Assembly (NCBI GenBank): GCA_021287065.1
Contig: JAJTBE010000210.1
Location: 1-32,391 of the forward strand
Length of the DNA stretch: 32,391 nt
Reading direction: 5' to 3'
From: Bacillota bacterium
Lineage (GTDB): Bacteria > Vulcanimicrobiota > JAJTBE01
The first letter of the stretch is position 1; each line of letters starts with the position of its first letter. Under the pieces are notes generated by a model. That model had not been told where the DNA came from. It did not search any database and saw only the letters and a program-made list of their open reading frames with translations. Made by a program: the position numbers and the translations under genes. This document shows positions 1 through 6,988 of the stretch, in pieces.

Positions 1-125
1 TTTTCGGTAATTGTGCCTTCGGACGGAGAACAGATATAATCTGAAGTTTCGAAAGCAAACAGACTGCTTGCTTTGAGAAGCAGAAAACATATCATTAAAT
101 TTGTCAGTACCTTTAATCTGTTCAT
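1..125 (-). CDS. Secreted protein, N-terminal fragment (runs off window)
   Basis: Reading leftwards from an ATG at 125, the frame stays open to the window edge, giving about 41 residues. The product starts MNRLKV and continues with a hydrophobic stretch (LMICFLLLKASSLFA) followed by FETSDY, which is a convincing Sec signal peptide with an A-X-A-like cleavage region near residue 24. No strong Shine-Dalgarno sequence is visible in front of the ATG. The gene is divergent from the cyclase gene, so the 117 bases between them should hold both promoters. The mature domain lies outside the window, so no function can be given. That it is a real exported protein is inferred from the signal peptide alone. 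Confidence 0.55.
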   Translation of the reverse strand, partial: MNRLKVLTNLMICFLLLKASSLFAFETSDYICSPSEGTITE

Positions 126-242
126 AATACTATAGTTCGTTTTTATTTCTGCTTATTCCTTTGATTGTCCCTACCTTACTGTTATCGTAAAAAAATGAAG
201 AAATTCAAGAGGAAATAACGCTTTCTTAAAGAAAAAAAAGTT

Positions 243-878
243 ATGCAAAAATATTTTGACATAACAATTCCAATAAAAAACAAAATGATGGTGTATGAGG
301 GTGACCCGGAAGTAGAACTGACGCCGCATTGTTCCATTAAAAACGGCGATGCTTTCAATCTTCTTCATATTAAAATGGGCTCACACACAGGCACTCATAT
401 GGATGCTCCCTGTCATTTTTTCCAGAATGGCAGAACCGTTGAAGATATTCCTGTGGATACCCTCATAGGAACAGCAAGGGTGGTCCTGATCAGAAATGAA
501 AGGGTCATCACAAGAAAAGCACTCCAGAACATCGACCTTACAGGCGTGGAAAGAGTGTTGTTCAAAACTGATCACTCCTACCTGCGGGACCGCTATCACA
601 AATTCAGAACCGATTATGTTTATATTGATGTGGAATGCGCCAGCTATCTGGCAAGCATGGGGATAAAAGTAATCGGTATCGATTCCATATCCATTGAGGA
701 ATATGGAAACAGCAGCAATCTCTGCCATAAAATTTTGCTTGGTGCCGGAATAGTTATCCTTGAGATGCTCGATCTGAAGGATATTCAACCCGGCGACTAT
801 GAACTGATATGCCTGCCTCTGAAAATACAGCAGGGTGACGGCGCTCCGGTGAGAGCGGTTTTAAGAAGCCTTCAATGA
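243..878 (+). CDS. Cyclase family protein (kynurenine formamidase-like metal hydrolase)
   Basis: This 211-residue protein belongs to the cyclase/arylformamidase family, metal-dependent hydrolases that open amide bonds or lactone-like rings. The signature HxGTHxDxPxHF is present as HTGTHMDAPCHF near residues 48-59, supplying the His and Asp metal ligands. The typical C-terminal block ending in QGDGAPVRAV is also present, and the length matches family members of 200-220 residues. It has no signal peptide and should be cytoplasmic. The start is an ATG preceded only by an A-rich stretch, so initiation may be weak. The aldolase-like gene begins within a few bases of the stop codon, which indicates an operon. 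Family membership is firm. The substrate is unknown, and kynurenine formamidase activity should not be assumed because no tryptophan-catabolism genes lie nearby. Confidence 0.85.
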   Translation: MQKYFDITIPIKNKMMVYEGDPEVELTPHCSIKNGDAFNLLHIKMGSHTGTHMDAPCHFFQNGRTVEDIPVDTLIGTARVVLIRNERVITRKALQNIDLTGVERVLFKTDHSYLRDRYHKFRTDYVYIDVECASYLASMGIKVIGIDSISIEEYGNSSNLCHKILLGAGIVILEMLDLKDIQPGDYELICLPLKIQQGDGAPVRAVLRSLQ

Positions 879-893
879 AAGATGAGGAGAAGT

Positions 894-1547
894 ATGTTTT
901 TTAATTTTATCGATGAGCACAAAATATTCACCATTATTAAAATGGATGACGAGCAGTTAGCAAGGGAATGCACTCAGATAGCCATTGACGGCGGACTAAA
1001 AATTATCGAAATATCAGCCTTTACTCCCGGAGCTTTTGATATAGCAAAACAGATATCCCCGGATAAAAGCCTTATGGTCGGAATCAATTCACTGCTGACC
1101 ACTGACGAAATAAAAAAAGCTAAGGAAGCGGGAGCAACATACATTTCAACACCTTATATCACAGAAGAGATGCTTGGTTGTGCAAGGGAAAACGAACTGT
1201 ATGTAATCGGAAATGCAATGACTCCCACTGAAGTAATAAACATACAGAAAATGGGAGTTGACATGATTGGATTGTTTCCCGTGGAACCCATGGGGGGAGC
1301 CAAATACATCAGAATGCTCCTCGATTCATTTCCATTTCTCAAAATCAGAGCTGCAGGCGGCCTGAACATTTATAATTTCGTGGATATGCTTGATGCGGGA
1401 GCAACAGCAGTCGGGCTTTCTTCAAGCCTTTTCGACAGAAAAACATTAATCAGAAAAGACTTCGAAATCTTCCGGAAAAAAGTTGAACTCTTTATGGGAA
1501 GATTTAACATGTGGCAGACCATTCATTCAAGAGAAAAGGATGATTAA
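894..1547 (+). CDS. KDPG/KHG aldolase-like TIM-barrel protein lacking the Schiff-base lysine
   Basis: The protein (217 residues from this ATG, 221 from an upstream in-frame ATG at 882) has the layout of 2-keto-3-deoxy-6-phosphogluconate aldolases: GGLKIIEIS early, TPTEV near the middle, then GLFPVEPMGGAKYIRML and AAGGLN. In E. coli Eda the corresponding segments are LEVTLRT, with catalytic Glu45 and Arg49, and FKFFPAE, with Schiff-base Lys133. Here the first reads IEISAFT, so the Glu is kept but the Arg position is Phe. The second reads IGLFPVE, so the Lys position is Gly. It may therefore be a non-classical aldolase or a different lyase or binding protein on the same fold. I prefer the ATG at 894 because GAGGAG lies just before it (spacing about 4). 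It is translationally close to its neighbours on both sides. Confidence 0.72.
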   Translation: MFFNFIDEHKIFTIIKMDDEQLARECTQIAIDGGLKIIEISAFTPGAFDIAKQISPDKSLMVGINSLLTTDEIKKAKEAGATYISTPYITEEMLGCARENELYVIGNAMTPTEVINIQKMGVDMIGLFPVEPMGGAKYIRMLLDSFPFLKIRAAGGLNIYNFVDMLDAGATAVGLSSSLFDRKTLIRKDFEIFRKKVELFMGRFNMWQTIHSREKDD

Positions 1548-1549
1548 TT

Positions 1550-2989
1550 TTGGGGCGATGCAGAATAATAAAATATTTATCAGTTTTATTATTGGTTTGT
1601 TTAATACTTAGTGAACCTTGTTTTGCTTCTGAAACCGACAGGCAGCTTTCAGAAGCTTTTGGTTTGTTTCGGCAGGGCAAGCTCACTCAGGCTTTCGAAA
1701 TTTATCAGAATATATTAAAGCACGAACCGGAGAATTTTTACGCAAACTTCAGCTGCGGCGTTATCTGCCAGACTCTTGGCGACAACAGACAGGCTTTGGA
1801 ATATTTCGATAAATGCACGATCATAAAACCGGATTATGCACCGGTTTACAACAACATTGGCTGGATTTTATTCACCGAAAACAAATACAACGAAGCTCAA
1901 ATCTATTTTCTGAAGGCTGTCAAACTGGATTCGGGATATGTGCTTGCTTATAACAATCTCGGTATTGTTTTTATTCAGAAAAATGAACTGGAACTTGCAT
2001 CTCTCGTTCTTCAGAAAGCAAAACAACTGGACCCCGCCGACTTCTACGCATACAACAATCTCGGACTTATAGCAGAAAAACAGGGAAAAACCGATGAAGC
2101 TGAAAAGCTTTTTAATGAAGCTCTTGTAAGATCACCGGGCAACCCGGCGGTAAGAATCAACCTTAGCCGCATTTATACAACCCAGGGAAAATGGGGTAGG
2201 GCAGTGGATGAAATGAACAGACTCACCGCCGAAAAGCCGGATTCAGCCTCAATTTCTTTCACTTTGGCCTCTCTGTATTTCGAAATGGGTGATTTCGTAA
2301 AATGCAGAAAAGTGCTGAGCAAAACTCTCAGAATCAAACCGGAGCATTTCAAAGCAAGAGAAATGTTAGCTTATATACTGAAAAAAAATGGCAATACAAA
2401 AGAAGCTTTGGAACAGCTTCTGATATTAAACAGCCGATCACCGGAAAACTTCAGAATTAACATGGAAATATCCACATTGCTAATAGAGGGAGACAAGCCC
2501 GTTCAGGCACTGCCTTTTATCCGAAAAGCCCTTAAATCCGTACCTGATTCGGTAAAAGCTCTCAATCTCGAAGGCTCAGTCTGCCTTCAGATGAAAGATG
2601 TAAAAAGTGCAATGAAAAGCTTTAATAAAGCTCTTTCCCTGAATCCTGATGAACCGCTGACCCTATGCAACATTGCAAGAGTCAGAATTTTTGAAAAAAA
2701 ATATTCTGAAGCCGGAGCACTGCTTGAACAGGTAGTATCAAGGCATCCTGATTATGGTTACGCAAAATATTTAATAATATTCAATTTGTTTTGTAGTAAT
2801 CAAAGAGTTAAAGCAAACAAAAAGATCGAAGATTATGTCAGAACCGAAACGGATTGTGAATTTGCCCGGCATGTATGCAGGATATTTAAGCATTATGCAG
2901 TAAAAGATAATAGCGATTTGGTGTTGTTAGTAATAAGCGTAAAAACAAACCATGAACTTCAAAGGAAATGTCAAAAAGTCGTTGAATAA
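1550..2989 (+). CDS. Exported tetratricopeptide-repeat (TPR) protein
   Basis: This 479-residue protein has an N-terminal signal peptide: basic GRCRIIKY, then the hydrophobic LSVLLLVCLILS, with cleavage likely after CFA near residue 27. From about residue 30 to 420 it is an almost continuous array of 34-residue TPR units, recognisable from repeated A.NNLG, A...Y..A and P-containing turns, with roughly ten to eleven copies. TPR arrays are protein-binding scaffolds, so this is probably a periplasmic or surface assembly factor. The start is TTG, supported by AAAAGGA about 9 bases upstream. An ATG at 1558 is out of frame. Only two bases separate it from the aldolase-like gene, so the three genes are very likely co-transcribed. 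The region after residue 420 is not clearly TPR. The partner is unknown. Confidence 0.85.
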   Translation: MGRCRIIKYLSVLLLVCLILSEPCFASETDRQLSEAFGLFRQGKLTQAFEIYQNILKHEPENFYANFSCGVICQTLGDNRQALEYFDKCTIIKPDYAPVYNNIGWILFTENKYNEAQIYFLKAVKLDSGYVLAYNNLGIVFIQKNELELASLVLQKAKQLDPADFYAYNNLGLIAEKQGKTDEAEKLFNEALVRSPGNPAVRINLSRIYTTQGKWGRAVDEMNRLTAEKPDSASISFTLASLYFEMGDFVKCRKVLSKTLRIKPEHFKAREMLAYILKKNGNTKEALEQLLILNSRSPENFRINMEISTLLIEGDKPVQALPFIRKALKSVPDSVKALNLEGSVCLQMKDVKSAMKSFNKALSLNPDEPLTLCNIARVRIFEKKYSEAGALLEQVVSRHPDYGYAKYLIIFNLFCSNQRVKANKKIEDYVRTETDCEFARHVCRIFKHYAVKDNSDLVLLVISVKTNHELQRKCQKVVE

Positions 2990-3061
2990 AAAAATAAATT
3001 TTAATTTGGCAAGCGGTAGATGGATGGGTTCAAAACATAGTCTCTGGAGGTAAAACTAACA

Positions 3062-3463
3062 GTGCGAAATAAACTGTGGTCGAATTATGTAAAAGAAAAG
3101 CGGAAAGGGAAGCATTTAACACGCAGAAAACTGGCAGAACTATCAAAAGTTGATCCAAGTTATCTTACGCTTATTGAAAGAGATGGTTTTGTTCCGAGAA
3201 AAGATAAAGTGGCAAAAATTGCACGTGCCCTTGATTGCGATATCGACGAGTGCATGCTTACCGCCGGTTATGCTCCGCACAGAATCGGAGTTACCGAATT
3301 TCTGGAAAGACTTGAACGCTATAAAGACGATCGTGATATGGACGAGGATTTAAAAGCTGTAATCAGGGAAATCAGATCACTGTCGGCAGAGGAGCAGAAA
3401 AATGCAGCCAAAATGATTACTGCATATCTGCAGGTGCTAAAACAGGAACAACAGAACCAGTAG
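3062..3463 (+). CDS. XRE-family helix-turn-helix regulator
   Basis: This is a 133-residue DNA-binding protein. The N-terminal part (about residues 8-72) is a Cro/C1-type HTH: a first helix with YVKEKRKGKHLTRRKLAELS, then the recognition region VDPSYLTLIERDGFVPRKDKVAKIARAL, a typical XRE pattern with the I/L-E-R/N turn. The remaining half is a charged helical tail (SAEEQKNAAKMITAYL), probably for dimerisation. The start is GTG, with CTGGAGGT about 10 bases upstream. The gene stands alone on the plus strand and converges on the small cysteine protein 23 bases downstream. Target genes cannot be read from the sequence. It could be a housekeeping regulator or a remnant of a mobile element, but nothing else mobile is seen here. 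Confidence 0.85.
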   Translation: MRNKLWSNYVKEKRKGKHLTRRKLAELSKVDPSYLTLIERDGFVPRKDKVAKIARALDCDIDECMLTAGYAPHRIGVTEFLERLERYKDDRDMDEDLKAVIREIRSLSAEEQKNAAKMITAYLQVLKQEQQNQ

Positions 3464-3486
3464 CATTAAGGTTAAATTTTCTTATT

Positions 3487-3729
3487 TCAGGATTCTGCCG
3501 GGTCTTCAGAAGTCCACTGTTCCCAATACTTACATTTGCGCTTGTCCTGATTGTCAATATTTCCATCAAAAGGTTTCATTAAATAGTATTCTTTTTTTGA
3601 CCAGCCGACTATTTTACATTTAAATAATGTATATTCTGTATCAAGAATTTTATCAAATTCGAGCTTTGTTTCTACGGGTACCAGATGTCTGCAAGTGGCA
3701 CAAATATATTTAAAAGCATCTGCTTCCAT
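3487..3729 (-). CDS. Small cysteine-containing protein, possible zinc ribbon
   Basis: This 80-residue protein of unknown function is supported by a strong Shine-Dalgarno sequence (GGAGG, 8 bases before the ATG on the minus strand) and by position, because its 5' end faces the MarR gene. It has CATC near residues 10-13 followed by CRHLVP (first pair ICATCRH), then FKCKIVG near residue 38 and RKCKYW near residue 65. That gives four cysteines arranged as CxxC...C...C, suitable for one Zn or Fe-S site. There is no signal peptide or membrane segment. The composition is rich in Lys, Tyr and Trp. I do not recognise a family. It could be a small regulatory or redox protein. Confidence 0.65.
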   Translation of the reverse strand: MEADAFKYICATCRHLVPVETKLEFDKILDTEYTLFKCKIVGWSKKEYYLMKPFDGNIDNQDKRKCKYWEQWTSEDPAES

Positions 3730-3754
3730 GGGGGAATCCTCCGATATGCTTAAA

Positions 3755-3783
3755 TTGACAGTCAGGATATTTTAGCATATAAT
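3755..3783 (+). promoter_or_regulatory. Consensus sigma70 promoter for the MarR-led operon
   Basis: TTGACA at 3755-3760 and TATAAT at 3778-3783 are separated by exactly 17 bases, a perfect match to the bacterial housekeeping promoter at both hexamers. Transcription would start near 3790, about 70 bases before the TTG start of the MarR gene. The divergent cysteine-protein gene begins at 3729, so its upstream sequences overlap this promoter. Confidence 0.85.
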
Positions 3784-3799
3784 GTTGGTGTTTGCACGT

Positions 3800-3825
3800 C
3801 CCGGATTATTCTGGCTCAATTCGGG
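3800..3825. promoter_or_regulatory. Imperfect inverted repeat downstream of the promoter, possible MarR operator
   Basis: CCCGGATT (3800-3807) and AATTCGGG (3818-3825) form an inverted repeat matching at 7 of 8 positions, with a 10-base spacer. It lies just after the predicted transcription start of the MarR gene, where autorepressors of this family commonly bind. The assignment to MarR is inference from position. Confidence 0.35.
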
Positions 3826-3862
3826 TTTCGGCAGATTACTTTCTTCGCAAAATGAGGCTTGA

Positions 3863-4435
3863 TTGAATACAGACTATTCCGCTAAGATACTGGAAACTAT
3901 TATTCCTTTTTTATACAGAAGTCTGAGAACCGAAAAAACTGAATTTTACAGACAATATGCCCTTACCCCGGCACAGGTGGAAGTGCTGCAGGCTCTAAAA
4001 GCAAAGAATATGACTCTCTCTGATCTAAGTGAAGCAGTGATGCTTGACAGCAGCACTCTTGTAGGTGTTGTTGATCGTCTTGAAACCCAGGCATATCTGA
4101 AAAAGAAAATCAGCAGTAAAGATCGGAGAAAAAATATCATTTCACTTACAGAAAAAGGAACGCAGCTTCTTTCCTCGATTCCACCTTTTTCCAGTGGAAC
4201 ATTACAGTTCCTTATTTCTGACATGGATGCCGATCAGCAAAATATATTCTGCAATTCAATCGAGCAGATAGCTGATAAATTCGGTATTGCCGGAGTAGTT
4301 AACACACCAAAGGAAACAGCTCCGAAACAGGAAGCTGTCGCAGGTGAAATAAGACAGTCAGCAGTTGCAGCAGTTCCAATGGTTGCAACAATAAAAACAA
4401 TGGAAACAATTTCAGAACCGGTTTCGGTTTATTGA
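3863..4435 (+). CDS. MarR-family winged-helix transcriptional regulator
   Basis: This 190-residue protein has the MarR winged-helix domain at about residues 25-110. It includes the LTPAQVEVLQAL helix, the recognition segment SEAVMLDSSTLVGVVDRLE, and the wing with the conserved DRR motif (SSKDRRKNIISLTEKG). MarR proteins are dimeric and usually repress their own operon until a small ligand binds. Residues after about 150 form an Ala/Val/Thr/Glu-rich tail that looks disordered and is longer than usual. The start is TTG, with TGAGG about 6 bases upstream. A four-codon ATG reading frame overlaps this start and is probably fortuitous. The next gene's ribosome site overlaps the stop codon, so this regulator is co-transcribed with the radical SAM gene. 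Confidence 0.87.
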   Translation: MNTDYSAKILETIIPFLYRSLRTEKTEFYRQYALTPAQVEVLQALKAKNMTLSDLSEAVMLDSSTLVGVVDRLETQAYLKKKISSKDRRKNIISLTEKGTQLLSSIPPFSSGTLQFLISDMDADQQNIFCNSIEQIADKFGIAGVVNTPKETAPKQEAVAGEIRQSAVAAVPMVATIKTMETISEPVSVY

Positions 4436-4447
4436 GGAGATACGGCC

Positions 4448-6970
4448 ATTTTAAACTTTAACAGTATGGAACTTCTTCAGGTTCAAAAACCAGCAAGATA
4501 TATGGGCGGTGAATGGAACACAAGCCAGTCATCGGAAAAAACTTACAGATTTGCTTTTGCATTTCCCGATGCATACGAAATTGCACAGTCTGGCCTTGGC
4601 ATAAAAATACTCTATGAACTAATCAACAGCCATAGTCAGTTTTCCTGTGAAAGAGTTTTTGCCCCGATGCCTGACATGGAAAGCTTTTTAAGAGAAAAAA
4701 AAGAACATTTGTTCTCTCTCGAAACTCATACTCTTATTAAAGATTTTGATATTGTGGGGTTCACTCTGCAGTATGAAATGACCTATACAAATATCCTTAA
4801 TATGCTCGATCTTTCAGGTATTCCACTTTACAGCAAAGACAGAGATGAGACCCATCCCTTTATAATAGCGGGAGGTCCCTGCTCATTTAATCCCGAACCT
4901 GTAGCCGATTTCTTTGATATGATAGTTATCGGTGACGGCGAAGAAGCTGTTGTCGAAATTCTTGATAAATATACACAATGGAAACAATCAGGCAGTTCAA
5001 AAATGAATTTTCTTGAACTATGCTCAGAAATTGAAGGAGTTTATATTCCTTCATTCTATGAACCCGTCTTCAATCAGGATGGCACAATAGATTGTATAAA
5101 ACCAACAGGAACAAATGTTCGTTTCCCTGTTAAACGCCGGGTTCTTGAAAATATCAACAGATTCAACCTGCCGCTTAAGCCTGCAATTCCTTATGTGGAA
5201 ACGGTTCATGACAGAATTATGCTCGAAATCTGCAGAGGTTGCACCAGAAGCTGCAGATTCTGCAGAGCAGGATATATTTACAGGCCTCTGAGAGAGAGAA
5301 ATACCGACAATATACTGGACATTATCGGACAGGGAATCAAAAATACGGGTTATGATGAAGTTTCTCTTGTGTCATTAAGCTGTTCGGACTATTCTCAAAT
5401 CGAACATTTGCTCTTGCTTCTTGCCAAAGAATATGAGGGTGAAGGTGTCCGGGTTTCGTTACCGTCCCTCAGAATCGACAATTTTTCACTGAAACTTGCT
5501 GATTTGGTGAAAACTGCAAGAAAATCAAGCCTGACATTCGCTCCCGAGGCAGGCTCCCAGAGATTGAGAGATGTAATAAATAAAAATGTAACAGAAGAGC
5601 AGATCCTAAGCACTCTCAAAGAAGCTGAGAAAATGGGATGGCAGCAGATAAAACTTTACTTCATGATCGGCCTTCCCACCGAAACCGATGAAGATGTTAC
5701 GGCGATAGCGGATCTTGCAAACAGAGCTGCAAAAGAGACAAGGTTGAGACTGACAGTAAGTGTTTCCCACTTTGTTCCGCAGCCTTTTACGCCTTTCCAG
5801 TGGGAACCTATGGAAAAGCAGGAAAAACTGAGAGAAAAAGTTTATCTTATCAAAAACCGCCTTAATTACAAAAAGGTAAAATTCAACTGGCATGAACCAC
5901 TAACCAGTTTTATGGAAGGTGTGTTTACAAGAGGAGACCGTAAGCTGTCAAAAGTAATAGAACATGCGTTCTTATCCGGAGCAAGATTTGACGGCTGGAG
6001 CGACTATTTTACATATTCTCACTGGCAGAAAGCTTTCAGTGAAACAGAAATAGATCCGGAATTCTACATCAGAAAACGGGAAATCGGGGAAACACTTCCC
6101 TGGTCTCATATTGATGCCGGTATTTCCAGCGATTATTTACTTGAAGAAAAAAACAGAGCGGAATCAGCAGTTACAATAAATGATTGTCGCGATGGAAGCT
6201 GCACGGGATGTGGTCTTTGCGAAGGCACAATAGAACATAAGTTCGCAAGTATCAAAGAACATAGCAGAGAAAAGAAAGCTTCTTCTTCAAATATAAACAA
6301 CCGTCATTCCATAGCAAGAATCAGACTCAGAAGAGATGGCAGCCTTCGCTGGATATCTCATCTTGATGTTCAGAGAACAATCGAAAAATCTCTGAAAAGA
6401 GCACACATTCCTGTTTCTTATTCGGAAGGATTCCATCCAAGACCAAGAATTTCCATCGCCCTGCCGTTGCCGCTGGGACACGCAAGCGAATGCGAATGGC
6501 TTGAAATAATTCTTTATGAGGAAATGACTGCGGAAAATCTCACACAACTCCTTCAGCCTCAGCTTCCTGAAGGCTTGACAATACTTGATTCGAAAATTGT
6601 CGGCATTCAGACAAAACCCATAACAGCAGGCTCCGTCAAAATGGTGAACAATGTAACCATAAGCAAAATCGGACAGCCAGAAAAAGATAAGTTGGAAAAG
6701 GAATTGGAGGATTTTCTATCTCTTGGCGAAATAATAATAACAAGGAAGAGCCAACAAAAGGACATAAAACCTCTGATTGGTGATGTAACGCTTGAAATCA
6801 CCGAAACAGGTGCCAATGTAAGAATAGAAACCTTTATGCATCCAACAGGCGGCGGAGTAAAACCTGATGAAGTCATCACCGCAGCTTTCGGAGGAGATAT
6901 TGCCTCGAAATCAGATTATCGCCGGATGGAAATATTTATCCTTATTGGTGATAACTGGCAGCTTCCATAA
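4448..6970 (+). CDS. B12-binding-like/radical SAM protein fused to DUF2344 (TIGR03960 + TIGR03936)
   Basis: From the ATG at 4466 the protein has 834 residues. Residues 1-200 form a cobalamin-binding-like domain starting with the family's characteristic KPARYMGGEWN. A radical SAM core follows, with the iron-sulfur motif C259-x3-C263-x2-C266 (ICRGCTRSCRFCRAG). A short cysteine cluster (CRDGSCTGCGLC, about 570-585) links to the C-terminal DUF2344 domain (about 614 on, with RWISHLDVQRTIEKS and YSEGFHPRPR). In many bacteria these two parts are separate neighbouring genes just upstream of RNase G, and here they are fused. A role in RNA or ribosome modification has been supposed but I know of no proof. 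The only good Shine-Dalgarno (GAGGAG, 4434-4439) sits 8 bases before an in-frame ATT at 4448, so I start there. The ATG at 4466 is the conventional alternative. Confidence 0.88.
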   Translation: MLNFNSMELLQVQKPARYMGGEWNTSQSSEKTYRFAFAFPDAYEIAQSGLGIKILYELINSHSQFSCERVFAPMPDMESFLREKKEHLFSLETHTLIKDFDIVGFTLQYEMTYTNILNMLDLSGIPLYSKDRDETHPFIIAGGPCSFNPEPVADFFDMIVIGDGEEAVVEILDKYTQWKQSGSSKMNFLELCSEIEGVYIPSFYEPVFNQDGTIDCIKPTGTNVRFPVKRRVLENINRFNLPLKPAIPYVETVHDRIMLEICRGCTRSCRFCRAGYIYRPLRERNTDNILDIIGQGIKNTGYDEVSLVSLSCSDYSQIEHLLLLLAKEYEGEGVRVSLPSLRIDNFSLKLADLVKTARKSSLTFAPEAGSQRLRDVINKNVTEEQILSTLKEAEKMGWQQIKLYFMIGLPTETDEDVTAIADLANRAAKETRLRLTVSVSHFVPQPFTPFQWEPMEKQEKLREKVYLIKNRLNYKKVKFNWHEPLTSFMEGVFTRGDRKLSKVIEHAFLSGARFDGWSDYFTYSHWQKAFSETEIDPEFYIRKREIGETLPWSHIDAGISSDYLLEEKNRAESAVTINDCRDGSCTGCGLCEGTIEHKFASIKEHSREKKASSSNINNRHSIARIRLRRDGSLRWISHLDVQRTIEKSLKRAHIPVSYSEGFHPRPRISIALPLPLGHASECEWLEIILYEEMTAENLTQLLQPQLPEGLTILDSKIVGIQTKPITAGSVKMVNNVTISKIGQPEKDKLEKELEDFLSLGEIIITRKSQQKDIKPLIGDVTLEITETGANVRIETFMHPTGGGVKPDEVITAAFGGDIASKSDYRRMEIFILIGDNWQLP

Positions 6971-6988
6971 AAGTGCAGGATAAGCTTG

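Noticed and set aside
161-188. Promoter of the cyclase gene (TTGATT-N16-TATCGT)
   Set aside because: Both hexamers match the consensus poorly and the spacer is short; not separable from chance.
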